A stretch of DNA of 64,000 nt from Tomocerus qinae. Taxonomy: Eukaryota > Arthropoda > Collembola > Entomobryomorpha > Tomoceridae. How positions within the stretch are numbered: the first letter of the stretch is position 1; every line of letters begins with the position of its first letter. The translations under genes and the position numbers were made by a program. Below, piece after piece: positions 1 through 10,439 of this stretch. The stretch is taken from NCBI GenBank assembly GCA_020055645.1, contig CM034548.1, forward strand, positions 42,090,296 through 42,154,295. The letters are read 5' to 3'. The notes beneath the pieces are model-generated. The model had not been told where the DNA came from, did no database searches, and saw nothing but the letters and a program-made list of their open reading frames with translations.

Positions 1-1015
1 ATCTTGTAAAAGATAAAAACGGCTATCATACAGAGGATAACTGCAGCCGACCCAATCCCTACTCCCAAAATATAGTTTTTGAAAAATTATTATCGGAGAA
101 TTAAATTTACGAGTTGATAGGAATGAATTTTTTGAAATTGAGACTTACCAACCCCAATACCATGATGGTACCTTTTTCCAGCCTGCAAAGACTCAGTTTC
201 GGGGTCTGAATCAATTCTTCGACAGGCCAGTAAAGCCGCAGGCCCTGGGACGACTCTTAAAAATTTTCCAATTATTGGAGTGTTAGGTAGCACACACCAG
301 ACAACTAAATAAAAAGTCAATTTTAAATAAAATTTCTAACCTTTTATAAATATGCAAAATTTATTGTTCATTTAAAAAAAAATTTTATATTGGTATTAGA
401 GTTTAAATGATAAGAAATTATATTATCCATATTACAAGAATGAAGCAATTGATTTAGAAGTTGGAGACTAATAATAATAAGAAAATGAATTAATCACAAT
501 TTAGAAAATCGAAAACCATTACCAAATTATAAAAATGCTGAAAAATAAACTGAAAATAATAATGGAAAGAATATTTAATAGTTAAGTCGAATTGTAGAAG
601 TCGAATGTTAAAATCTTTGTGCGTAAGCCAGCAACTTCCAGCAAATAGTGCAAGTTGAATCTGCTAGGTGAAAATTCGTGTCTCTAAATCAACAACACGG
701 GCACTGTAGCATTGAATAATGACTATAAATTTTTTCTGAGCAACACTTCTGGATAATCTTTTCTGAAATTTAGAAATAGCATTTAAAACTATGGAGGGGG
801 GGTGAAATTTAATAAGTTTAACTTCTAAAATTAGTTTACTTTTAATATCCATTCATATTAATGAGTTTTAAATACAAATAATAAATTTAAATATCAATTT
901 AACCTTTAAAATTAATTTGTTAAAAACCTTTAATTTTAGCCCAAAATACATATTTTAAAGTGGTTATTAGAAAACACCAGATAATATTAGTAATTTTAAC
1001 CATCAATTTCTCCTT
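1..1015. other. No gene recognised
   Basis: AT-rich sequence with frequent stops in all frames. Short open stretches (for example 90-320 and 664-852, minus) have no recognisable motif and look like chance. It borders the tandem repeats that start at about 1,020. Confidence 0.6.
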
Positions 1016-1019
1016 TTTA

Positions 1020-1345
1020 AAATTTTAACCTAAAATAACCCCATGTTTTGGGTTTTTTTTAAAAGATCCCATTTATTTACAAATTTTAAGCCACAATTTT
1101 AGCGTAAAAAATTGCCCTACTATTTGGCCCTTTATTTTAGCCTAAATTTCCATATGTTTTAGGTTTTTTTAAAAGATCCTATTTATTTACAAATTTTCAG
1201 CCACAATTTTAGCGTAAAAAATTGTTAAACTATTTGGCCCTTAATTTTAGACTAAAATATCCATACGTTTTGGGTTTTTTTAAAAGATCCCATTTATTTA
1301 CAAATTTTAAGCCGCAATTTTAACGTAAAAAATTCTCCATTTATG
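1020..1345. repeat. Tandem repeat, about 115-bp unit
   Basis: About three head-to-tail units share landmarks: a 'ttgggttttttttaaaagatcc' type block, 'catttatttacaaatttt', then 'gccacaattttagcgtaaaa'. A further diverged unit reappears at 1,742-1,862, directly against the broken end of the polymerase gene. The units are AT-rich and non-coding. The separated last unit suggests the array was split by the intervening sequence at 1,346-1,741. Confidence 0.75.
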
Positions 1346-1413
1346 TAAATTTCTATTATTATTTTAATGTTGCAATAATATTATGAAACGACTCATTTCG
1401 GTTGTTTAGAAGA

Positions 1414-1509
1414 ATTAATGTTTTCAATAATGTACCCTAGCGCATACCTCCATGTACTAAATTTAGCACATGAAGGTATGCGTTGCAGTACATTATTGAA
1501 AACATTAAT
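1414..1509. repeat. Inverted repeat / hairpin
   Basis: Arms at 1,414-1,433 and about 1,489-1,509 are near-perfect reverse complements. A second inner pair ('gcatacctccatgt' against 'acatgaaggtatgc') makes one continuous hairpin. It may be a small MITE inserted between repeat units. No transposase lies nearby. Confidence 0.65.
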
Positions 1510-1741
1510 TTGGGCTTGCGCATTTTGCTTTTATGGAACATGCATACATTACGTGTGCAGTTGATGGGAGGAGGAGGAGGTACTCAAATGTGTTGCAGAC
1601 GTTGCAGTCAACACTTGCGTTACACATGGGGGAGGGGGTTTTGCGTTACGTAATATATGCAGGCTCCCTAGGCTCTCCCTACCACACGTACAGACATAGA
1701 CAGGTAATTTTTTCCAAGTCTGAGATTATATTATAGATTTT

Positions 1742-1862
1742 AATTCACAATTTTAACGTAAAAAATTCTCCAACTATTTGGCCCTTTATTTTAGCCTAAA
1801 ATATCCATATGTTTTGGGTTTTGTTAAAAGGTCCCATTTATTTACAAATTTTAATTCACAAT
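1742..1862. repeat. Displaced unit of the 115-bp tandem repeat
   Basis: Same landmarks as the array at 1,020-1,345 (Ttttagcctaaaatatcc, ttttgggttttgttaaaagg, tttacaaattttaattcacaa). Its right edge coincides with the point where polymerase homology stops, so the repeat marks the truncation breakpoint of the endogenous viral element. Confidence 0.7.
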
Positions 1863-4382
1863 TTGGCAGAATCGTAATTTTGTTGATCTTTCAGATTAGA
1901 ATCAGCAAATCTAAGTGTACAATTTGTGATTCCTCCTCGTATGTGTCGCCGTGCAAATAGATAAAAGTCGTTGGATTTGAGATAAAAGTCTAATTTTACA
2001 CCGCATTTGTAGAGAAATACTTCGAAACTGTATTTATTAGCACTTAGGGAATAAACAGGATCGATATCAAAAAGCGAAATGGAATTATTTCTGTATTTTT
2101 CAAAAATTTCTGAAAGCAAAATTGTATCCAGAAGAAGGTATACTTGAAAAGTTTTGCAACCTGTCATTTCCCAGACCTCTTTTGCCAAGGAATATTGTTC
2201 TTCGGTTATATGAGTATCTTTCAATTCATTGTAAAAGTATTTCTTATCTGGTAGTTTTGTAGCGGAAAAAGCTTCTTTCCCGAATAAAAATGTGTATGGA
2301 AATGGTAGCTTGCATAACATTTTTTTAAGACAAAACTGTGGATTGCTTTGAAAAATACTACAAACTTGTGTAGTGAATTTAAAAGCTTGCAGGCCTTCGT
2401 TGTGCAATAATTTTACCAAGTCATCAAGGCTAGATCGCAGATGTAATATTGAATCTGTAATGCGGTGTACATTGTCAATTGTAATACACATAAATGTTTC
2501 CATGTTTTAGCAATGACATTTACCTTTTTATCCCTTAAAAAGGCAGCGCTAAGGCAACTTATTAATATTTTAAAATCGTAATTTTTCCCGTTATGTAATA
2601 GAACAAACAGTTGTTTCTTGTATTTGATGGTCAAATTGCAATCGTTGCATATCGTACAAATTATTTGACCTTTTTTGTATTTCTTTCCCTTGAAAGTTTG
2701 ATCTCTTTGGGCATGATGACGTACTTTATTAAGACAAGGCAGCCATTTGCAATAAGTAGGAGTGTTTTTGGTATTGTAATTTGCTTACAAAGTTCACAAA
2801 ATGTAGATAAATCATAAATTATTTGATCTCTAGGATATTGTCTTCATATTCAGAAATCTCATTTAAGTATTTTTCGGCTTCTAACAGTAATGATTAAATA
2901 AAATTTTGAATAACATTTTCTCCATCGTAAAGTTTGATATTTTCAATGCCATTTTCATTGCAAACTATATAGCAGTACGAACATGGAACGTGTTTGTTCT
3001 TGACAATACTATTGGCTGGAGTAGTTTTATTTTTCATTTTTGGTAGATTTACTGGGACCAAAAATGCTTCTAAATCAGCATAAACTATGGAAGGGCATCT
3101 TAATAAATGTCCAAAGTCCTTAAATGTTAAGTATCTTTCTTTAGGGAATTTCATTATAAGAGCACTGACAACTTTCAAGTTCGAGCAAAAGAGACATTTT
3201 TCTGTAAGGATTCAGACATTTCAAACAATGAGTGTAATTAGCATTGATGATTGAAAGTGGACCTAGTTGTCCTGAAGGGGCGAGGCAATTTTCAACATGC
3301 TTTGTAATGTCTATATTGCTATGCTTCTTCAAACTTGCATAAATCGTAATCTCCGTGGTCATTTCGTAAAAACTTTGATAACTTAACAAAATGTGCTGTG
3401 TTTCCGTCCAGCAACATTAGAAGATCACAATGTTGCGACCGGTCTACCCTTTTCTTGTGAGAATTACTGGGTAGACAAATGTGTCATCATGACAATACAC
3501 ATTTACAGACAAATTGTTATCATCTTCGAATTTTGATAAATCCTTAATCTGCACAGGGAAAGGCAGCAAGGAATCCCAATTAAATTCACCGCTTAATACA
3601 AATCTAGTAGTGTTTGCAATTGCTTTTAGTCCTTCCATGACATGGATGAAATCTTGCGGCGATACCTAATGCGAAACAATGTTCTCTCCAAGCCAAACCA
3701 TCACGTCCTGGTCCAGCTCTGATATTCAATAACCCTTTTCTGTTTTTGAAACAAGTTGGAGTAGGGATATATCCCCTTCCAGCTAGTGGTCTAAAGACGC
3801 CTACATTTATCTACCGAAAATTGAAATCCTTCAAGCACCCAGCCTCTGGATTCGCAAGTAAAAAGTTCCAGAATATTTATTTGATGCTGGAGTGGTAAAT
3901 TGTAAATTGAAGGGAATTTTCTGAATGTTAGTTATTGGGTTGTGTTATCGTACACAGGATACAAATTTTACTTTTATCCCTCTCATTATTTCCAAAAGAT
4001 GAGATAGCAGTCTTGCAACGGGGTGTTCCAGATAAGTAAATAAATCTGGTAGGGTGCTGGGAATATTATCCAAATTTTCTGTTCTGTAAGTTTGTAAAGC
4101 AGAATGGTGTGCAGTCTCGACCAGAGCAAATGGGGAAATATCAAAATTAGGATCCGGTAAATATTCAAAATTTCCTCCTATTTGTAAGGAATATTGGACA
4201 TTGCATAAGTGCCTTCGGTACTGGGATGTCACATAACATCTAAAAGGGCAGCCAGGGAAGTGGCAGGAATACTGCAAAAGATAACACAATGACTTATCTC
4301 AGTCATTATGGTATCTTGATTTTATGCATGAAAAACTTACATTATATATTCTTTGGCGATAAACATGCCGAGCGCGTGCCAT
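1856..4382 (-). pseudogene. polB: Family B DNA polymerase (protein-primed type), truncated and frameshifted
   Basis: Replicative DNA polymerase of the element. A likely first exon (4,382-4,341) is joined by a GT-AG intron of about 69 bases to an exon starting at 4,271. Then come, in several frames, an N-terminal domain (CHFPGCPF, DNIPSTLPDLFTYLE, GIKVKFV), a middle block near 3,640-3,790 (FKNRKGLLN), DLSKFEDDNNLSVNVY, and exonuclease-domain landmarks: VYADLEAF near 3,090, HNGKNYDF near 2,590, and the RGGIT-type motif near 1,920. At least four frame changes separate these. Nothing after the RGG motif remains, so the palm with its catalytic aspartates (DxxSLYP, DTD) is absent. Homology stops in a 115-bp tandem repeat unit. 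It is non-functional, and the family assignment is firm. Confidence 0.85.
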
Positions 4383-4600
4383 GGTGACGAATGAATGCAA
4401 TAAAAAGAGTTAGATCTTGTTTTATAGAAAAGATGACGTTATTTATTCATGTCCAAGTTCTACATTACAGTTTTTTGTTTTTAGAAATACAATTTTCCAA
4501 TGTTTTTATATCATGACCGGTTGCCACCCATAGTTTTGAAATCCGTTCAAAAAGAAATGGAATATCAACAAATGCTAAGTTGAAGTACATGTTCTGTCCA

Positions 4601-4732
4601 TCACTCTGTTTTGGTCTTGTCATGAATCATCTGAATGTAAAGGTTTCGGTTATTGGATTTTCTATAAAAACATTTGAGCTTCTTAGGAGAAGCATCTGCT
4701 TCTGGAGCGTCTGTCTGGGTAGACTTGTCCAT
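4601..4732 (-). other. Short open frame between protease and polymerase, unknown
   Basis: A 43-codon open frame with an ATG at 4,732, beginning MDKSTQTDAPEADASPKK. It has a hydrophilic, proline/acidic start and a basic middle. The stretch from 4,383 to 4,780 has no other support. It could be a remnant of a small gene of the element or chance. No family recognised. Confidence 0.25.
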
Positions 4733-4778
4733 GATGAATGACAGGATAATCAATGTTTTAGTTCTTTTAATGGTTATT

Positions 4779-5150
4779 TTATCTTAGAAACAAGTTTTTT
4801 ACAATTGCATCGTTGACCCTTTTATTTTTTGTAAAGGAGTTACATATTTTATACCAAGGTACATTAAAAAACATGAATATAAAGTAAAGACAATATTTTC
4901 CACATGTATTACAGTTAGTACCTTGAATTTGTCCAGCATTAACTAAAATAGGGTTGGGTAGTTTCAATCCGTAATTACTTGGATGCAATGCAAAAGAATC
5001 AAAAAATATACTTTATTTTTGTATTTTATGCATGATATGTTTTCCTCTATGACCGGAAACGCAAAAATTTATTATAGAAGCACAAGTATATTTTTTTATT
5101 TTAAACGTATCTAGAGGTACAACTTCAAAACATTTAAATTTTAACTTATT
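4779..5150 (-). pseudogene. Adenain/Ulp1-like cysteine protease (PRO), broken
   Basis: Maturation protease of Polinton/adintovirus capsids. The C-terminal half is clear in one frame: FFDSFALHPSNYG, then GQIQGTNCNTCGKYCLYF with the glutamine and catalytic cysteine of the C48/adenain type (NTCG), and an ending 'NKRVNDAIV' typical of the family. The upstream part with the expected histidine region (GHRGKH) lies in the same neighbourhood but is interrupted by a stop near 5,012, and the N-terminus is not found. It lies between the capsid gene and the polymerase, as expected for such an element. Non-functional. Confidence 0.7.
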
Positions 5151-5188
5151 GCTTAATATATTAAGCTTTTCACGTAATTCTAATGTAT

Positions 5189-6790
5189 TCATATTATTGT
5201 TACAGTGCGATTCTTATCTAAAAGCAAAAGTGATTGATATTGACAGTAAACAAGTCCGGTTACATTTGAAGCTAATGCAGCGGAAAAATCTAATTCAATT
5301 TTTAGTGTCCCAAATCTTTGCGGGACAAGTGCTGATGAAGGAGATACAAATTGGAATACCAGGAAAAAATTTCCGTTGACAAAATCATCAGTTGTTATAT
5401 TATTACCCAATTCTGGATTTGTAGCTGCATTATATAGGGTTTGATATCCCAGCAAATAATTTTTGTTGGCAAAATCAAAGTCAACTTGAGAATAATAGCA
5501 TGGATCATCATCAACTGAAATTGTTATTCTAGATGGGTATGCTTTTTAGTTTTCCTTAGATAAATAAATGAAAGATGAAAACCGAAATCAATCCAAATCC
5601 CGACAGCTTGTTTACTCAACCAGTCATCAACATGTCTTTTTTAATTTATTCAGTAATCGATTTCGCATAGGGCATCATCAGACTGTTGAAAATAATTACA
5701 TTATAATACATAAATTAAAAATGAGGATTTTATAAATGAATAATAATTGTTCAATCAGAACATCGAATCAGTCATATGCTACACTTGTACTTTGTATTTT
5801 TTATGTATTATTACCATTAGTAGAAAAACTCATAACACTAACCTTATTATGTAAATTAACAATGTTGGAGGTAAGAGTAGTTAAAAGTGCTGAAAATTAA
5901 AGCAATTACTGGTAATTTTGCCATTAAAATCGTCCGTCTTAAGTAAAGTAAACACGATCATCTCTGGAATTCAGGAATTGCGAATTATGGAGGTGTCGGT
6001 TGACGCAGTAAGTCCAGAAGATATAGTATACGTTTTAATTTCAGTCCGTTTGTATGCATATTTAACGGAGTCAGTATTTAACTTTTGTTGGATCCAATTA
6101 AGTATCGAGTTAGGTACAGTGTGACGAATTACATAGTACATAGTTTCAACAATTTCAACTTTGAAAGGACACATTCCGTTTGTACCGCGATCCGTAGTGC
6201 TCCATAGAATAAAATCAGCAATTGATCTGGTTAGTTTTATATTAACATCACAAAAATTCAAAAGAAATTGTCGAGGAAAATCTATACACAATGGGGCACA
6301 AAGTTCCACGATTTTGCTTTCGCTAGTCAAGGCCTGTCTCTTTGCCACGCCTGTATTAGTCGTGCTAGAGATATCATCCCCTTTCGTGTCCTGATAAAAC
6401 ATTGAATCCTGACCTTGAATTTTTTTGTATTGAAAGCTTTTTCCAAGGATGGTTTCAATGTTGGCCTTGTATGGATAGGTGGTAGTAAGCTTCGTAATTG
6501 GTTGATTGTAAAGGACGACTTTAAATCTATGGAATAGACTATGTAAAGAATTATTTACAGGGACCACTTTTGTGTCTGCTATTAAAGCGGAGCCTTTAAA
6601 TTTTAACCTTGAGGTAAAATTGGCTTCGGTAGAGGTCAATAAAAGTATTGTTTCCAGGAATATGAAAGACAATTTCAGCATAATTTTCTTTAATATTAGT
6701 TGTTGGTGCAATTTTTTGTGTTTGAGTAAGAGTGACAGAAACATCAACGTTGGGCGTGTCAAATAAATTAAGTTGGGATCAACGGTTATG
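5189..6790 (-). pseudogene. Major capsid protein (double jelly roll, adintovirus hexon type), broken
   Basis: Major capsid protein of the element. The N-terminal segment (6,775 down to about 6,602) opens with SQLNLFDTP, a typical start for this family, and shifts frame near 6,602 into a 200-residue block with VPVNNSLHSLF, TTYPYKANIET and VAKRQALT. This continues to about 5,971, shifts again through DDFNGKI, and resumes at about 5,530-5,189 with LGNNITTDDF, FSAALASNVTGLVYCQY and the family-typical ending LLLDKNRTV. About 340 bases (5,540-5,880) between the last two blocks do not fit the family and look like an insertion. At least two frameshifts and this insert make it a pseudogene. Confidence 0.8.
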
Positions 6791-7542
6791 TCGACCGTCG
6801 GGAAGTTGGTAATTTTCCATGTTTTTTATTCTCTTTCTTACCAAACCCAAATTGATTAAGTTTCTTTTTGGATTTTTTCTTTTTCTTTCCTTTGCCTTGT
6901 TGAGGGCGTGTCTTCTGTCCTTTCTTGATGCCACCAACTTTATTTATGATACGATTCTTTTTCCGCCCAGGCTTTAAAGTTTTTTCGCCAATTGGTATTA
7001 TTATAATATTTGGATGCTGAATGCCTAACCCATCACCGCATTGAATATCCATTATGAATGTCGTGGGCGGAGAATAAGTTGGTCTATAGTAAATAGCTAG
7101 TTCCACAAAAGTGTCGAGTATTTCCAAAGTAATGTCAGTGATTGTAGTGTGTCTCAAGGGCACAAAGTCTATGAAATGATACACTTCACGTACTTCGTTT
7201 TTTGGCACTGGCAAGCTGCGCAAAATGGGAAGATATCGATCCGAATAATAGGAATTCTTCGCTATGTCGCAAAGAACAATTGCCCGTCTTTCTTCAAATG
7301 TTTGAAACCAAGTAATGTCCAGGGACTTTGATTCTTTGCCTTTTATAGAAAATGCTTCGCGCTCCACCCCAATCGATGTTTAATTCATTTTTTAACGCCT
7401 TAACAGTGACAGCGGTTTCCCTGGCTGAAAATTTTATTTCGTCTTTTAGGTGTTCATCTTCATTGATTTGATTCAAAATGGTTACCAAGCCCATGATACT
7501 GTAATTTTCTGGTTCTTCCATTTCAATTTCGTATTCGGGCAA
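6786..7542 (-). pseudogene. Penton-like minor capsid protein with lysine-rich tail
   Basis: The block YLPILRSLPVPKNEVREVY followed by FVPLRHTTITDITLEILDT has the layout of the single-jelly-roll penton proteins of Polintons/adintoviruses. It lies directly upstream of the capsid gene, as expected. A second open frame at 7,294-7,542 (MEEPENYSIMGLVTILNQI) overlaps its start in another frame, so a frameshift near 7,370 probably splits one protein or two short genes. The C-terminus from about 6,960 to 6,800 is very basic (GKGKKKKKSKKK), which could be a fused core/DNA-binding tail. The penton assignment is by position and weak motif likeness. Confidence 0.5.
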
Positions 7543-7602
7543 TCTCTTTACTTTTATAAAGGAAGTTTTAATACAGGAAATAGCAACACTCTGACAGATT
7601 TT

Positions 7603-8280
7603 TTATTTTGGTTTATGTTTGATTCCAATTAATGCTCCAAAAGTATTTTTCCATGCAATGTGCTCGTTACTGTCATTAATTTCATTGGGTTTTAACTTTG
7701 TAGTGGAATGTATAGTATTATTATATGACGCTATAATCAAGGGTAAAACTTTTATGTATGACCGGGTACCTTTATGAGTCCAATAACGTGATATTCGGGT
7801 CATTAAAGTTCTGTTGAATCTTTCTACTACAGCTGCTTTTAACTCGGTAAATCAGTTCTTGAATTCAGCTCCCAAATCACATAACAAAAATTTGGGGGTC
7901 TTAAGCTTTTTAATCACTAGCTTCATTGGTCTAACGGACTCTTTCCCTGTTTTTTTTTTCATTGGTATTGCAGTGGCCAATTTACTGAAAACATCAATGG
8001 CTGTTAAAAGATATTTGTAGTTGGGAGTTTTCTTTTGCATATTTTGTTAGATCTACCAGGTCAGCTTGGATTTGAATTTGACGAAAAGGTACGATAAGTT
8101 TTCTTCGAGGAAACCGTTTATTAAAGGGGCGGTGCAAAATGTATGGCTTTAAATTTTTCTTTAAATAAGTTCTTTCAAGACAGCTTTTTTGTTTTCGTAT
8201 TTCCTGTTTTCAATAAAAGTTTTAGCACCTGAAAACGAGCCAGAGAATTTTGGATTTAGATATGCTCTTATGATATCCAT
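7603..8280 (-). pseudogene. Polinton-type retroviral-like integrase, broken
   Basis: DDE integrase that inserts the element's DNA. The ATG at 8,280 opens MDIIRAYLNPKFSGSFSGAK, the family-typical N-terminus. The core has the first aspartate in QADLVD near 8,065 and IDVFSK near 7,990, the second in CDLGAEF near 7,870, and the glutamate in VVERFNRTL near 7,820. The C-terminus (SYNNTIHSTTKLKPNE) follows. There are frame breaks near 8,160 and 8,045 and an in-frame stop at about 7,846. The spacing between the second aspartate and the glutamate is shorter than the usual D-35-E, so residues were deleted there. Its start lies about 30 bases from the start of the opposite-strand BIR gene, a divergent pair. 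Confidence 0.82.
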
Positions 8281-8308
8281 CGTGGCGTGAAGGACATTGG
8301 GATTTACG

Positions 8309-8819
8309 ATGCAGAACAGTTACTATATATACTCCACTGAAAATTTATTTAACGTAATGCCTTCAGAAATTCGTTTTCTGCCAAGAGCACCAGTTTACAC
8401 CCAATTTGTAACATTTGAAAGTAGATTAGCGTCGTTTCAAGATTTTCCACAACAATATCCTTGCAAAAAAGCTCTTAGTCTAGAGGGATTTTTTTTACAC
8501 AGGTAATAGTGCAATTTAAAATATACGAATTCCAAAATTGCAGCAAATGTTTTTTTAGGTGAAAAGGATCGGGTGGCCTGTCATTTCTGCGGTCTTGTTT
8601 TAGTAGACTTTGAACTTAGTAGGGACTGTACATTTATACTACTTCATAAGCATAAACTTACAATCCTTGACTCCGACGGCTCCTGAGCCCAAAAATAAGT
8701 GTGTAGTTTGTAGTGAAAGAGAAATTAACATATTATTCCTTAACTGCGGTCGCATCTCTGTTTGTATGGAGTGTAGTTTAATACAATCGAACTGTAGCGT
8801 TTGTCGCGCTAATATTTAA
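8309..8819 (+). pseudogene. BIR-RING protein 1 (IAP-like), frameshifted
   Basis: Inhibitor-of-apoptosis-like gene. The BIR begins at FVTFESRLASFQDFP and continues after a likely GT-AG intron (about 8,503-8,558) with DRVACHFCGLVL, the CxxC zinc pair of the BIR. The reading frame does not match across the intron, consistent with a one-base change in the T-run just before it, and shifts again before the RING. The RING at 8,700-8,816 has CVVC, CGR, CMEC and CSVC. The usual zinc-ligand histidine of 'CGH' is arginine here. IAPs bind caspases through BIR domains and ubiquitinate through RING. First of three tandem copies. Confidence 0.7.
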
Positions 8820-8898
8820 CAAATAATGAGAGTATTTATAATGAAGAATATTAAGCACTTGTGTTCAGTGGCCCTGCTCATGATGATTTGGTATCCCT

Positions 8899-9313
8899 CT
8901 CTTCTAGAATTTTAACTTTTGACAACTATAAAATTCTGTCTGCAGAAAAGAAACAGTCTTTGGCAGAATAAGGGTTCGCAGCAAATTTAAGAAAGAACTT
9001 GTTTATATTTTGCTTTTTCTGTAATTTTAATATTGATCCGCTGCATAGTGCATTTACAAAAGAAAATGGTGACCTTCATGCTATATTTTCATGATTAAAA
9101 CCAGGGTAAAAAATTCGGTGTCTATTTAATGACCTTCAACAAATAAAAGATCCGCAAACTGCACTTAAATGTAAAGTGTGTTTGGATAATTCTGCAATAT
9201 TTTTATATCTTCCATGTAGACATGTTGTAGTGTGTCATATTTGTTGCACTCTATTTTACAACTGTCCAATTTGCCGAGCAGAAATATTCTACATTGTGCG
9301 TCTTTATTTTTAG
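8899..9313 (+). pseudogene. BIR-RING protein 2 (IAP-like), broken
   Basis: A second, decayed copy. RILTFDNYKIL is the BIR start; an in-frame TAA near 8,968 is followed by FCFFC (BIR zinc pair) and a downstream histidine, then another stop. The RING at about 9,160-9,313 is the best preserved of the three: CKVC, LPCRH, CHICC, NCPICRAEI, including the histidine lost in copies 1 and 3. It ends three bases before the ATG of copy 3. Not functional as it stands. Confidence 0.65.
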
Positions 9314-9315
9314 TT

Positions 9316-9738
9316 ATGGTAGATGAAACTATACGCCTTAGAGCGAGATGTCCAGCCAGTTTAAGATATTCATTCGAGAAAACTCGTATAAATACTTTTA
9401 AGCACTATCACTATTTGCTACCTAAAATTTTAAATGAAGAATTGCAAGAAAATATTGCAAAACAAGGATTTTACATATCAGATGCTAACCTAAAGTTAGG
9501 AGTGTGTTTTTACTGTTTACTCAAAATCAACTTATGTGACCCAGTTCTGTCCGAAAAATTGGATATTCACGGAAGTTACAACTCCAAATGTGCGTATAAT
9601 ATATTACGTAAAATATCTGGATCTACAAACGGATACATTAAATGCAAAGTTTGTCAATCAAAAGACGCCATTTTTCTTAACTGCTGTTGTAACTTTGTGT
9701 CTTGTTGTGAGTCCTGTGTGTTGTACTTAAAAAAATAA
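9316..9738 (+). CDS. BIR-RING protein 3 (IAP-like), truncated RING
   Basis: Intact 140-residue open frame; ATG at 9,316 chosen because BIR homology starts soon after. The BIR spans about residues 18-85: EKTRINTFKHYHYL, AKQGFY, CFYC, then histidine and cysteine in DIHGSYNSKC. The RING begins at CKVC (about residue 112) but has asparagine instead of the histidine ligand (CCCNFVSCCESC), and it stops before the final C-x2-C pair. So it may keep the BIR scaffold without ubiquitin-ligase activity. Anti-apoptotic roles are known for viral IAPs; here that is inference. Confidence 0.65.
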   Translation: MVDETIRLRARCPASLRYSFEKTRINTFKHYHYLLPKILNEELQENIAKQGFYISDANLKLGVCFYCLLKINLCDPVLSEKLDIHGSYNSKCAYNILRKISGSTNGYIKCKVCQSKDAIFLNCCCNFVSCCESCVLYLKK

Positions 9739-9928
9739 TCATAACAAACAATCATAATTGTAGCAAGACAGTCCAATTTGTGCTGAGAATTTTTTTTATA
9801 GAATGGTTGTTTTTTTGGAATTTACAGTGATAAATTTACACGTTTACTCCTTCATCCTTTATAGAGATTGTGGTTTATCGCGACCACTATTCCAAAATGG
9901 TTGTAGTTGTATGACAATATAAAGACGT

Positions 9929-10439
9929 TTGGAGGTTGAATCTACAGAGGAGTGTCTATTCCGCATAATTGACCAATGGTTGGGCTTTTTTAAAAAAGAT
10001 CCTGTGGTTCTTTGTATTTTCAGAATTACTCAAGAATATTTACAAGCTGCGTTACCAAATCATTTAGTTCACAGCGTTCAAGATCACTTTACTTTCGTCC
10101 CTGGAGTAATAATACTTACTGACTGGTATCCTTATCATTGGTGTCAATTTTGCAAAGGCCCTAATAATTGTGAAAACGCCTTAAAGAAAACTCCCACTAT
10201 CGACCAGTTCACCGAGATAATTAAAAAAGCAAAAACTTTACATCAACTTGATTGGTATATTTCCTGGACTATAGACGCGTATTCTTCAAAGTAAGTCACA
10301 AATACTGATATGTTATTTCATTTTGATTTAATATATTTATATTTTCAAATTTAGGAAATCCATTGACTTTATACTACAGCAGTTTCTCCATTTCAAAAAA
10401 CGAAAGTTTTGGTACTTGGAACTGCCTAGTTCTGTATAA
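9929..10439 (+). CDS. Unknown spliced protein of the element
   Basis: Two exons: about 9,929-10,290 and 10,355-10,439, joined in frame across a 64-base intron with GTAAGT donor and TTTAG acceptor. The start is uncertain: no ATG precedes the frame closely, and 'aatctacag' near 9,946 could itself be an acceptor. The product (about 145 residues) is rich in aromatics and contains HWCQFCKGPNNCENAL, a possible zinc-binding cluster, and a tail LHFKKRKFWYLELPSS. Its TAA overlaps the ATG of the next frame (TAATG). No family recognised. Confidence 0.5.

Noticed and set aside
1533-1736. 67-residue open frame between repeat units
   Set aside because: No recognisable domain; flanked by hairpin and tandem repeats.
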